Source: Psilocybe azurescens
Lineage: Eukaryota; Basidiomycota; Agaricomycetes; Agaricales; Agrocybaceae
Assembly (NCBI GenBank): GCA_023853785.1
Contig: JAJIRX010000654.1
Coordinates: forward strand, 1 to 21,100
DNA: 21,100 nt
Direction of reading: 5' to 3'
Position numbers and translations under genes: made by a program. The notes beneath the pieces were generated by a model. The model was given only the letters and a program-made list of their open reading frames with translations, did not search any database and was not told where the DNA came from. This document shows positions 1 to 11,481 of this stretch, in pieces (positions within the stretch are counted from its first letter, which is position 1; each line of letters begins with the position of its first letter).

Positions 1-288
1 TGCGCTTTTCTGTTTCGTAGGGCATCATGGATTCTGAGCTTGGTGGGTTTGAGTGGGTTGCGACTGACATGACAATGATGGTGGGGTCAAAATAGCACTG
101 ATAGGTAGCGTCGTCAGTTATTATGGAAAATCGCTTTTATGTGGACTGACAACTTGCATCCTACATCGCTTCGGTCTCTTTGTCAGCGCCTTTGTGAGTA
201 TTTTACCTTTCTTTCATTGTCAATTCACAGCTTTCGAGACGATGGTACGGATGACGATTAATAACATCCGTAACACAAAAGTTATCTA

Positions 289-3047
289 TCATATGTTCTT
301 GCTCTTTCTGCCGGGTACAGGTCTTGAATGAATTAAATGATTTGTGCTACTGGTTAGGACGCGGTGGTACATAGCTCGGATTGAGGTCATAACCCTCCAG
401 TTCAACTCTTTCTCTTTCTTTGATTCGGGCACAGTACAAAGGGAATGTGGATCAAGTTCCAACTGCCCTGATAAAGAGTCAGGCGAACCCTCGGTCCTAT
501 TAACCACTGACAAAATGATGGTGATGGTCGCGTCAAACCGTGTCTCGCCGGTGATGGATGCGGCGGACGTATTTGCCGCAGTGCTCTCCTTTTATGACGG
601 CAAGAAGGCCATTGTCATGAGTAGGATTTGGATATTTTGGGGTGACCCAACTGGGCTGCAACAAAAGCCACGTGTGATACTTTTTATGGCGGAGAACAAC
701 CCGGCTATCTTGAAGGTCCACCGACACCGCAATTTGTTGCTTGCGAATCCTCCACCGTCAACTATGGCGTTGAATTTGAATCCCACTAACTTTGGGTTTA
801 ATAGCACATGTGTAGGAGAGGGTCGTAGTAATGTGGGTGTCCTTGAATCCGACATCCATGATTCTGGCGTCCGCAAATCAGACAGAGTTCTCGTAAGAAG
901 GGTCCCAAGCTGGGCTCAATGGTGAAGACGACGAATGCATGGGTGTTGGAAGAGGAGTAACACTTCCAGAGGGCTTTTCCGCAGGTATTTGGGGAGCATG
1001 AACTAATGCTGTATAAGCATGGTTGGCTTGAGAATCGGACAACTGTTTTTTGGTGTGGGTCGAATATGTTTGTCACCGGGATCAAGGAATTGAACAAGTT
1101 CGTAGCAGGTCCTATTGTGCCGTTACCATCACCTTTCTGGAATTGGAGAGGAATGCGGGAGAGGACTTACGAATATTCAACAACGTCGTCGTAGTGAACG
1201 GTTATTTTGTGAAATGGAGCGCTTGGATCGTATCGCGTCAATTGTACAATTAGCATTATCACCTTTTCCTCGCGCTTCTCAATAACATCAAAAATCTCTC
1301 CAATTTCGCCTTTACGGGGATGGTATTGTTTTGATATCTTCACTTTCACTCCGCACCATGGATGTCGATATGTTCTGGGTGGAAGGGGTCCAGATTCGGG
1401 CTCGCGTCTGTAGTGGAACACAGCAGGTTCTTCTGTGATCTCCAGGAAATTAGCGAGAGCCTCGAAAGACTATCACAGAGAGTTTGTTAGCAAACTTGCG
1501 TAGACGAAGATTTGGGGTGGTACAATATACGCACTTCGATAGCATCGTCACCGTCCTTAAGATATTGAGGTATTTCGCCCTCTATCTTCTTGCTCACAAT
1601 AGATACTTGATCGTCTTCAATTTGAACCACCCAACCCGTCTTTCCGGAATGCAGTCCGCCGTACGCAAACATATTGCCCGACATTGATCTCTTTTCTCAA
1701 GTCTTCCCATGATACACGCAATGTTAGGCGGTATTCTTGGTTATGTCCAGCGGGTCCATCGTGCGCCCATATCTGCTTGACTTCCGCATAGAGAGTATCC
1801 AGTGCCTTCAAGATGGCAGGGGTAAAAGTAGTTTCTGGCCCTTGGACACGAATAAACACCCTATCATTCTCCTTCATACTCCATTCTCGAGGGCGGCATG
1901 TTCGAAAGGGTGATAGATGGGTGTTTGCTCATCCGAAACATGGTGTAAAAGTCATAAGGCATATCCTTCACGTCAACTGTGAATGAATGGTAGTCGAAGT
2001 CTTTGGCTAGAAGGCCTTGCTCGAATTCCAACCGTCCAAAGGAGTATCGTCCGTGCTCGTGGCCCACGATGTTGTATGGGAGAAGCTGTCCGAAATAGTC
2101 AGCGTCGAAGAGCTTTGCTATCGGCCTAACGGTAGACGCGCTTGAGTGGGTTCCGTGATGTTGTATCCAGTCGAGGAATAAGAAGAATACGAGCACCCAA
2201 GGAGCTTTTTGCGACACAATCCCAACATCTCCCTTGTAAAGGCCTTTCTTGACGAGTACCCAACTTCCGACCTCAGCGATTTCGTGTGCATCCCTCATCC
2301 GAAACAGTCCCGCATACTCCGAAGAATCAACCAATCGACTTTTGATGCCCAACCTGTTGCGCAGTATACCGGGTGTAAGAAGAAGAAGCTTGATGAGGCG
2401 TTCTGTCATCATGCATTCGATATAGATGCAGCCGCGTACGGAACCTTGAGTGAAGGCTGAACGGACTTGATGATGCTCCGTAACAGTGCTTAGCAGAGAG
2501 ACTACAGCTAGATCTTCAACCCCGAACTGTAAGGTGTCGGTCAGTAAATTCAGAGAGTCCCAAGCGTGAATAACAATGCGCACTCGACATTCAACGCGCC
2601 ACAGAGGATAATCCCCTCCCTAGGAATATAGACTAAAGCTCTGTCAAGGGTTGTCTCCGGTACATCATCAGCAGTGTATCTTCTATGACCAGAGGCGTTC
2701 CTTCTTGCATCAATGCGTGATATAAGACGCCCTAAGGTGTCCTCGCTAGGTGGTGATGGACTGAGAAATTGGCCGGTAAATCGGAATGTTCGTTGTCCAA
2801 GGCTACCCCGCCATCAATGAACGCATCTAGGTGTGGCTGTCAATACTGGTGCGAGAGTTATGAGGTTCAAGAACAAGAAAGATTACCTTCCCTGTCGCGT
2901 TCTGTTGCTTCATCCTCCTCGTCGGAAATCCCTTCTTCGTCCACCTGAGCTTCCATGTCCAGAAACTGACGCACTCTTGAATCTATCTTCGGCCAAGATG
3001 TAAGTACGGAAAGTTCGATATAAGAAGACATAACATACATTCTTCAT
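289..3047 (-). CDS. Spt5-like KOW-domain protein (transcription elongation factor SPT5 paralogue), frame-broken
   Basis: SPT5 family proteins bind RNA polymerase II with Spt4 in the nucleus and promote elongation. The proposed start is the ATG at 3045-3047. Introns are 2987-3038, 2827-2886, 1461-1534 and 1112-1170, and the phases agree across the first three. Order of parts: an acidic stretch (QVDEEGISDEEDEATERDRE, about 2888-2950); an NGN-like region (about 2580-2290); KOW 1 (WVLVKKGLYKGDVGIV, 2209-2265); KOW 2 (GLHSGKTGWVV, about 1610-1657); KOW 3 (YHPRKGEIGEIFDVI, about 1281-1325); a Pro/Ser/Thr linker (SPAWDPSSRTP); and a C-terminal KOW-like block (LLAVIKGEHCGKYVRRIHHR, 548-607). It ends at TGA 289-291. 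At least six single-base shifts break the frame (near 2780, 2625, 1885, 1645, 745 and 530). Two of them fit a homopolymer indel (G run near 2625, T run near 530). The family is clear from the KOW order; whether it is a working paralogue or a pseudogene is open. It is probably a lineage-specific paralogue rather than the essential SPT5. Confidence 0.75.
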
Positions 3048-3618
3048 CTCGTATTCTAAGAAATATATGTGTTCACGTTCAGACTTTACTGTATCTACAC
3101 TGACTTTCGTGTTATAATTGCACTGGGTCAGGGTCAGCGTAGGATACAACGGTACAAAACTACACTTTTAAAAACTCTCATTCCGCTCTCTGTAGCGTTT
3201 ACCACTCGATTCATCACATTATTCAATTTTTCATCGACATATAAAGTATCTACTGCTTTCTAAACTTACCTGTTGACGCGTTTATAGCGTCGAACCTAGG
3301 AGGACAGTATGGTCAGTGTGAAGAAGGAAAGTGAGAATAAGTTGAACAGGTCCGTATGTACCCCAAAAATTCCAAGCCGCTCAAGCCGAACAGTCGCGCG
3401 ATGATTTTATCCGGCAACGGCATGAAAATTTCAGCATGCTATCACGGCGCTATTGACGCTTTCACACGCTTTCTCTCTCCCTTGCCACCACATTGACAAG
3501 CGAGGTGCTGCAGTAAGCCAGATATTGAGTAGAATTGATTATGATAAGTGTGCTACAGTAAATCGTTATACGTGTCCAGTAGTTTACAACAAATTAAGGG
3601 GTGGAACGAAGTAAAGAA
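3048..3618. other. Intergenic region, no gene recognised
   Basis: This stretch separates two minus-strand genes, so it should hold the upstream region of the Spt5-like gene. Reading frames here are short and show no domain-like sequence. No tRNA, strong repeat or clear promoter motif was found. Confidence 0.5.
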
Positions 3619-4234
3619 TCAAGGATGATCAAGGCTTGAAGAAAACCAGGTTTCTTGGAATGCGGAACCGTCGACTTTGCACCACGGTTTCCAGAAATCT
3701 AGGTACTGATCAGTATTCATCTATGCCATTGAAAACAATAACTCACCTTTTACAGCGTAATCAACTAACTTTACATCTCCTGGAGCTAGGTTGATCAACT
3801 CGTGTCGATGGCCTTTCCGGAAGGCTACTACGTCTCCTTTCCACTGCCCGTTTGCCCAATCCCTCAGCGATTTGTTGGAGGGTAGACGCTTGTGATTCTT
3901 GACGAACAAATGGAATCGGCTTATTTCGCCTTTTCTGTTTACAATCACCACCACCCCGTCGTGTATGTAGGGTTGGAGTAGTTTTCCACCCATCAACAGC
4001 TCCAACCTTGGACTTCACCGCTTCTATTGGCTAATGTGTGGACCCGTTTAGTGACTGCTCGATTGGATGTACTCCCGTAATATCGGGCGTGTATGAGTAA
4101 TTGGACATCCTTAGCGAAGGTAAGTAACGGCGGATTGTTATAGACTGCCTGGTCTCACTTTCGAGGTAGGTTTTGAAAGTCTGCAATGCCGATACCATTC
4201 TTGACGACGGAGAGGATGGGAGGTAGATGCGCAA
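3619..4234 (-). CDS. Uncharacterised conserved fungal protein, 3' part, frame-broken at its 5' side
   Basis: The 3' half is convincing. One long frame (about 3747-4005) contains PYIHDGVVVIVNRKGEISRF and ends in LVDYAVK. A 48 bp GT-AG intron (3699-3746) follows, and the last exon reads on in frame as DFWKPWCKVDGSAF to a TGA at 3619-3621. Upstream, another frame (4031-4234) encodes TYLESETRQ...SLRMSNYSYTPDI and stops at a TAG near 4031; one frame change or an unmodelled intron is needed to join the two. From memory, the order 'NYSYTPDI ... LLM-GK--PYIHDG' occurs in uncharacterised Agaricomycete proteins, but I cannot name a function. There is no signal peptide or membrane segment. The true start lies upstream of 4234 and was not resolved. 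Confidence 0.5.
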
Positions 4235-4497
4235 AGTTACTCAGAAAGATGCGGGTGTTTAGTGTGCTGTTTCTGGGATCCGTAATATCTCTTTAAGTGA
4301 GTCTCCTTTCTTTGTTTCGTGCCTCCGGTATTCACAAAGCTTTTTGTCGCGCACAAAGACCCTATCTAAACCAAATGTCCATAAATTACTGAAAATCCTC
4401 TATCGCTCATTCATTCCCAACCATTGCCCATATTAAGGCAGCGAACTTTACCCAGAGACTCGCTTCATTATTTGCACCTCCGGTCGTACCAACAACA

Positions 4498-7400
4498 ATG
4501 GATACATCTGCAGATTATCCGCCCACCAATGCGCCCACCGTACTAGCTGATACCGGGCCCCGTCAATTGGCTCCCAACGAGGACGGACAGTCGTCTACCG
4601 CTGCTAATGCTGACCTTCCACGGTCTACCGTTTTGGGAACTCCAGCACCAACGCACAATCTTCCATCCCGCTCCCGTTTGATACTAGTCGCCTTCAATCC
4701 AGTGAAGTTGGAAATCGTGACGGTACACACGTCCCATCCACGACGATGGATACATCTACAGATTATCCGACAACTTCTGGAGGCGGTCGCTGATGCTGGA
4801 CCCCTCGATCAACTGTCAATACCGGCTTTCCGCTTTTACTGTTCAATCAGTTCCAGTTCAAACAGGCCATCCTCAGTCTGATGGAGTTGAAAATGGTGTG
4901 CCTGATCGTAATCATTCTGTAAATTTGGACAATATGGCTACTGGTCCTGCCATATCCGGAGTTCCTCGTACATTCTTCGGCCGTCAGAATCAACCGCCTG
5001 TGGTATTTCAAGGGCGGACAACCCAGGAAACGACCTGCTACCGACGACCATGTAACGAAAGTCAAAGTTGTAGAACCAGATAAAGCACAATTAATGAGAG
5101 ATCAATTGGTTAAAGATCACGTACGTCAAGTTAAAGTCCATACATTCTGACATTTATTTTGTACATTTCCAGGTTAAGGACCAACTTAAGGAGCAACAGC
5201 AAAGGATGACGGATTCGTTCAATAAGGAACGACAAAAAGTCCGTCTATTCTTTCCTCTCTGATACAGTATATGTACTTATTGCCGATTTTCCAGTTGTCC
5301 GATTCTCAACAGAAGCTCATAGACAATCTCCAGAAACAACTGGAAAAGGCAAAGAATGATTCGGAAGCACGACGCCAAAAACTCGAAGTTGAAATCGCTG
5401 AGCACAAAAAGCGTCCAAAGGCTTAAATGTTACCATTAACAATCAACAAGCCGACTTCAGTAAGGCCATCACCAAACTTGGGACCAAGAAAAGAAGTCTA
5501 AAGACTTGGAACGTGTGCTTTCACAACTTCGGAACGAACACGAACAGTTCAAGTCATCCTTCGAATCGACCGTTCAGCAGCGTGGACAGGAGCAATCTGC
5601 TACCATCTCGACATTGCAAATACGGCTAGATGAACTCAAAACGAAGCGCCAGCACGATCAATAGTCTGCATTCAGAGATCCAGACGGCGAATACCACGAT
5701 TGAAGGTCTCAACCAAACTCTTAAATCCCATCGGAACACATCACCGAGCGCACCGAACCAGCTTGCGCAACTCAACGACCAGATTACTGCAGCTGGCAAC
5801 GAGATTCAAGCACTTCGTCAGTCTTTTGGTAATGAAAAGCGCGCATTAGTAGCCGAAGGCGAGCAACGGATCATCAGCCTACAAAACGAAATGAACAGCT
5901 TGCGAACCGGGCAGCAAACGACAGTGCTGAGCAAGAGAAGTTGAGACAGAAGATTAGCAGATTGAACGATCTCAATAACGATATGTCAATGAGGGAAAAA
6001 GACTACAAGCTCAGCAAGAGCAAGCTTTGGTTTGTCTCTTCATCGATATATACTCCTTCTTACCTCTAATACACTTGTTCTGTAGAGCGCTGCCAAAAGG
6101 AATACGAGTCGCAATTCAGCGAATTGAAAACCAGCTATGATACATCTTTGGTACGTTGTCAATGCCATTTTAAATACAGCGAATGCAGCTCATGATCCTT
6201 CATCAGGCTAATGTGCATGCCCAGCTCGCACAACTGAAAGCTCGATTAGACAGCGGTCGAGGTCGTCAGAATGACTTGGAGTCGAGTGAATCTCAACAAG
6301 TACAGATCGCGACTTCATTGCGGACCGCTCTCGAGCAAGAACAAGAAAAATAAGGTAGGTCTATGCGCTGTTTGATCGGTGCTTCAGATTTGGCTGATGA
6401 TGTACTTAAAGATTTTGGAAGAACGCATTGCGAACGTTATGAGACAGGAAGCGGCCAAACCGAGCGATACTAACGCAATTTCAACTTTGGGAAAACAACG
6501 CGAGGCCGCCAGACTACGACTTGTATGTTTGAAAAGTATAACATGAACTTCCAAAGACTAATCTTGCTGTTTGTCAGATGGGGCTGAATAAACGCAACGG
6601 CAACTCGTTGCATTCTAGCGTGAGTTGTTGATACTTTAGAGATGTGATCGATGCTCAATGGACTCTAGATACGGCAACGTCGGAATCCGAGTTTGCCACC
6701 CTCAAACCAACCACCACCAACACGACCCTCTATGGATGAGGATGAGGATAACGAAGACTTCACTTCGACACAACGTTCAACACCAGGTCCAGAAATTAGA
6801 GGGCATAGGATCGACCCGTTTTCCACCAAACAATTCTGCCTCAAAACCGAACACTGCGCCACTGCTATCCGATGATGATGAAGACATGTATCTTGAAGAC
6901 ATTTCCCCGGAGGATCAGGCCTCCATTCGGACGGCCTTGCGATCTCCAACTCCGGTCTCAGGAAATGAGCGGTATCGAGTTCCGGTACCTTCCCACAACG
7001 CTATTCTTCAACTCCATCAACCTCCACAATCAGATATATGGCCACAAGGAGTGCTCGACCTCAGGATTCCCATACTTTAAATTCTTCCATGCCGTCAACC
7101 TCGGAAGTCAACCCACCAGGTTTGTTTCGCTCAAATCAACCTGCAGCTTACAAGGCTCGACATGCCGCTCAATCTGCCTCTACAAAAGAGGCAACAACTT
7201 CCTCAGTCGCTCCTCAGCCATCTACTGCTCCGATTCCCAATCCAAGTTCCGGCTCCTCAGTTTCTTCACATCGCAGTGGGGATCAATTACCATCCAACCC
7301 ATCAAATGCTTTACCCAGTCGCGATCCTCCTGCACCACCTTCGCTGGATATAACAGAGAGGCTTCTCAATTGCATGGAAACTGTGGCAGCTAGTGTCAAT

Positions 7401-8480
7401 GGCTTGCGAGCCGATTTCGCGAATGATCGAACACCATTGAAAAGGAAAATGAAGCCTCTCCCATCGCCTTTCAAAGAAAGAGCTTCAGGGCGTCCTCGCC
7501 CCTTGATCGTACGGATCTGACGGTATGGTCTTTTTGCTCTCTAATCCGTAAACATATTCTGATCTGGGTCATGATTGGTAGGACTCGTTCGAGCTTTTTA
7601 CGCGAATGTTTAAGTCTTCCACCAGACCATCAAGACAGAAAAATTTTCTTTGATATTGCCGAATCCCATCTCGCTGATCATTTAGAAGTGGAGCGATTTG
7701 AAAATAGTGAACGCGAGCCTCCAGAAATGAAACCTTTCCAACTTTATTTCGAGAGGCCAAAGACTCTTTGGAATCTACACATGGCCGAACTCTTTGCCGC
7801 CGCACTGATTAGACGTAAATCAGATTTACAAGGACGAGAGGAAGAAATTGCCGAGTGCTTTATTGCTCGTATCATTACCCTAAAGGACCATATGGCTCAT
7901 TCCATGAAGAGGCCGGACGAGACTGCGGAAGAGTGCGACGCGTTTAGCTAACGATTTGAAGCGCGAACAGGCGTCGAAACGGGTCGTGCTCGTCAGACAA
8001 AGGTAATTATACAACCACTCGCGCCTTCGTTTTCTAATCGTCCTTCTTTCCCAGCTTTTCCAAACGCGTTTAAACAGTTGCCTATTAGCCGGCAAGAACC
8101 GACACGCAGAGGCGATTGACACACTTGGTGAAGACGGGATGAGCTCTGATGAGTCCGACGGTCCAGGCGTCAAAAGAGTCAAGTTGTTGTCTTGGCGTAA
8201 TCCACGCCTCTTAAACACGGTAACCACTGCAGACGGCTGTTTACCAAAGCAGAATGTCTATGGCGGAAGGCGACCGGGAGCCCAACCCGATATGCGCCTT
8301 CGACCAACGCAGTGTCAACCTGTCAGTACCAGGTCCGCGCCGAAGAACTGGCCTTCCAATTATTATCATCCAATTTGGTTCGAATCGAAAACAGACCTTG
8401 AACTAAAGTTGCTGGAACCGCGGGCCCCGAAGCCTTTTCCTGGGGAGCATGACGAAATCGATCCAAACATTCATCACTGA
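4498..8480 (+). CDS. Long coiled-coil protein with C-terminal 'DGMSSDES' domain, uncharacterised, frame-broken
   Basis: The start is the ATG at 4498 in a good fungal context (A at -3, G at +4), upstream of a disordered Ser/Thr/Pro-rich region. Introns with GT-AG ends include 5121-5172, 5239-5294, 6355-6411, 6523-6577, 6620-6668, one near 7525-7580, and 8003-8054. From about 5060 to 6520 the exons encode Q/E/K-rich heptad-like sequence (for example DQLKEQQQRMTDSFNKERQK), which predicts a long coiled coil. An acidic/Pro-rich linker (MDEDEDNEDFTSTQRSTP, near 6730) and a Ser/Pro region (7038-7500) follow. A conserved region then begins (about 7750-7900, WNLHMAELFAAAL ... IAECFIARIITLKDH), and the C-terminal block is HAEAIDTLGEDGMSSDESD (about 8098-8160), ending with TGA at 8480. 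From memory, this C-terminal block is common in Agaricomycete proteins of unknown function. About ten single-base frame breaks occur, mostly at A or G runs. Confidence 0.65.
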
Positions 8481-9685
8481 TACACGACCTTCTGACTCTA
8501 TCGACTTGTTACACATCATTCTTCGTATATCGCAGTGACTCGTAAAGTACAGCATATTTTTAATAAATCTCTTATGATATCGTATTAACAAATTTCTCTG
8601 CGCTTTGCAAAATCTTGTCTTTTTTAATATTTTCCGTCATCATTGACATTTCCGGTGGCAAAACAGCCCATGCTCCGTCATTTCAGAGCGTGATCGGTCT
8701 TGCGAAACACGTGAGTAAATCGCGTGCGACGCGACTCCTGCACACCCATGAATTTGCTGCGGGACCGTCCTGCCCAGAAAGTATGGTAAATCGAAGAGTT
8801 CAAGGCTCCAGTGGTCGCAAAACATTACCGGTCCATCGAGTTCGATTCATGAGCCGTGGTCATAGTCGCAACAAAAAGAGAATTCGATATGTGATGGCAA
8901 ATAAACACTCCTACAACCTACATGAGACAATTAAGCGCGGGGGCCTCAATCTGTCCCCTGGCTACCTGTCGTCAGTTGAGTCCGGCGAGGGTGACAGAGG
9001 CAGGGACATCAGTGGCCTTTTCAACCTCAGTCTTGCTGGGGCTGAGAGTGATCTCGACGTAGTAGGGCTCGCCCTGGTAAGGGTTAATGCGACCGCGGCA
9101 CGGTATGTGCGGCGGCGGGTTTTCATCGAGGGTTGAGGAAAGACTTCTCGGGCCAGCGACCTGAACAGGCGAAGGAGGATTTAAGTACAAGTCGATACGG
9201 AAAGACCCTGGCTTGCCCGTCCAACACCAGCAAACCTGCGGAAATGTATCACGCGGTTGTGATCTTTAGGTTCCCAAGGTAGGCGCAAGCCTTGGTCAAC
9301 TTAATATCTACAAATTTTTTCAATTATGCATATTCAACCGAATATCATGTCTTCCATGCCAGAAAAGGCAGCGGCGACTTCACGCATGTCCTTCATTCAG
9401 AGAAGACATTGTCAATCTGTCATTGTTTCTGGAGGTCTCCTTCCAAAAATGATTTCTACTACGACATCGCCGAATGCAAGTAAAACTAAACAATTATGTA
9501 AACCAAGGTAGAGATATTTGACTAAGAATGTTCATGCCCCTCCTCCTTGATAAATCCACTTTCTTTCATCTTCGCAATTATAAACGCAAAAAACTAAGAA
9601 ACAAAGTGAAGACGTCAGAAATGGACCTATAAGAAAATTAAAGAAGATCTCACGGCGAAAGCATATGGTGACCAGGTGGGGTATG
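8481..9685. other. Intergenic region, about 1.2 kb, no supported gene
   Basis: The two flanking genes converge on this stretch. One open frame (8615-9136, plus, 173 codons) has no domain, no biased composition and no splice-linked partner. An ORF of that length is expected about once by chance in a window this size. The 9290-9680 part is AT-rich and holds only short frames. Confidence 0.5.
8562..8567 (+). terminator. Poly(A) signal AATAAA
   Basis: A canonical AATAAA lies about 82 bases after the TGA of the coiled-coil gene in an AT-rich stretch. It is well placed to direct 3'-end formation of that transcript. Fungal poly(A) signals are loose, so this is supportive rather than decisive. Confidence 0.45.
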
Positions 9686-11121
9686 TCACGAGGGCAACAA
9701 AGAAAACAGAGGGCTATGGGTCCTCACGTAGCTGGAGAGTGTGGTTCCAGAACGACTCTCATCGTTATTGCCGGTCGTCAAAGCCACGGCCCGTTTCTCC
9801 CATAGGTAGATAGACCCATTGGAGGATGCTGCAATGAGCACTTTTCGACTTTCCGCCCGAGTGACTGTAACAGCTTGGGTCATATGTGTTTCTGACGTCC
9901 AAGACATAAGTTCGAAAAATGTTCAGGGCGACGGAATAAACCAACCTTTATCGCTAGAAGTAAGCGTTTGAAGAACATAATTGTTGGCTACATCAAAGAT
10001 GTAGACTTTATTGGTGTGACTTCCACAAATTGATAGTTTCGATCCTTCAATGAATTCGCATTGTTTGATGAAGTAGCGGAGCGTGGTCGCGAGTCTCCTC
10101 ACGGCAAGAGACTGAACGGGTGACATATCGGGAGGATGGTAGACATCAAAATTGCCGTTGTTCAGGTTGTTGACGATCACGGCTGTTTGATCACTCGACA
10201 AGGCAACGGATCCGCTATGTAATTTATCAGCCATATGTAATGAGAGTGCGATGCGAAATACATACATCCCGCTAGCTAGTTCTTTGCTCCATAATACGTC
10301 GCCATTGGCAGCATCTCACAACGTACTAAGGCATTCATTAGCATTGTTAAATGATTGAGGGTACATAACATACGCGATGCCGTCTTCTAAATCCAAAAGA
10401 CAAGAGATTCTGGCTCCTGGCACCGTAGAAGATTACAGATGTGGGAATACCTGGTCGATTGCTAGGAGCTTCCCAGATGAGTCTCACCAAACCTGCTGAG
10501 GGCTCTTGGATAAGTCTTGGGAACAAGTGATACAAAGGATATATCTCACCGGCAGCTTCGATGTGGTACATCTTCACAGCACCTGAATGGCTGGAAGCCA
10601 CCAGTCTGCCATTGATCTTGTCAAACGCCACGTTCTCCACTGTATCGTTTGGGGTGAAAAGTTGTGTCATGGTCCCCCGTTCTGCAAATGGCTTTGAAAA
10701 TGGTAAGAACAGAAAAACATTGTGTTGACTTACTTGACCGACCTTGACAGACCGAGAGTCCATGATAAAGATACTTAGACTGCCTACAACAGATCCTACG
10801 CACAGCACCGTTATGGCTTCCTCGCAGGCGACTCAGCGTATGCCCAGGCAAGGCAGGTAACTTGGCCCCAGCCTTTATTTTCCAAGACCTGTTCTGTTCG
10901 GAATGTTTCTGTGTTCCAAACAAATACCTTGTTGCTGTCACCTAAATTCTCATTTTAGCTAGATTATACCAAGTCGAAACATGGCTGAACATACCGGCAG
11001 CGAGCAAGAATTTTGCATTATTGGAAAAGAGTAAATGGTCGACATGTTCGACCCCGGGTTCTTGAGCTCCTTCGCGAGGACAAATGAAGCATTCTAAGTC
11101 AAAGGTTAGCGCAAATGTCAT
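9686..11121 (-). CDS. WD40-repeat protein, six exons, frame-broken
   Basis: Exons are 10995-11121, 10734-10941, 10374-10681, 10266-10325, 9946-10214 and 9686-9891, joined by GT-AG introns of 48-54 bp. The start ATG is 11119-11121 and the stop TGA is 9686-9688. WD40-like strands recur: FLLAAGDSNKVFVWNTETF, VLCVGSVVGSLSIFIMDSRS, NGRLVASSHSGAVKMYHIE, LSICGSHTNKVYIFDVANN and VLIAASSNGSIYLWEK. WD40 proteins fold as beta-propeller scaffolds; the partner cannot be told from sequence. It seems short for a whole propeller and lacks the C-terminal membrane segment that I recall in some fungal relatives. Breaks: one-base shifts near 10828 and 10395 (the latter at a T4 run), a phase mismatch at the 10682-10733 intron (which is also open if retained), and a TGA in exon 4 (near 10316) that a C-to-T change of CGA would explain. 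Confidence 0.65.
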
Positions 11122-11294
11122 CTCCTCGAAGGCGTGTACTCGCCAGATTCATATCTTAGAAGTTAAACAGGGAAATTGGCCTTGAAGTCGAGGTTGATGA
11201 GTTTGATGCGAAAAGTGGGATGAGGGTGCTCTTAATCCAACATCGTTTATCTATAGTGAGCCAAGTATAAGCGAGTTCACATCGTGTCATTTTT

Positions 11295-11481
11295 GTCAGC
11301 TCACCTTTGGCATTGGATCACCAGTGCGCCACGACCAAGCCACTTTGAATTTTGTCTCCTTTGTCAAGTCTCCTTTGACGCTTGATCGCCGGTACTTTCT
11401 CTCTTTACTATTCAAACGCGATCATCGCCTATATATGGTTTCCTTTGTCCAGTTTCCTTTGATACTGGATCGTTGTGCGCC
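11295..11481. repeat. Three imperfect direct copies of a ~35 bp motif
   Basis: Copies start at 11295, 11363 and 11447. Each has the form GTC-AG-T-(C/T)CCTTTG-(A/C)--(C/T)T-GATC followed by a short G/C-containing tail; the first and third share a TGCGCC end. The second and third sit in a longer 84 bp period beginning at 11354 and 11438. The repeat lies 5' of the WD40 gene, so it may be promoter-proximal, but no function is evident. Confidence 0.5.

Noticed and set aside
344..925. 193-codon plus-strand ORF
   Set aside because: It lies antisense to the conserved C-terminal KOW-like block of the Spt5-like gene, where the minus strand carries family-like sequence; the plus-strand translation has no domain character.
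8615..9136. 173-codon plus-strand ORF between convergent genes
   Set aside because: Length is within chance for this window, composition is not protein-like, and no exon can be joined to it.
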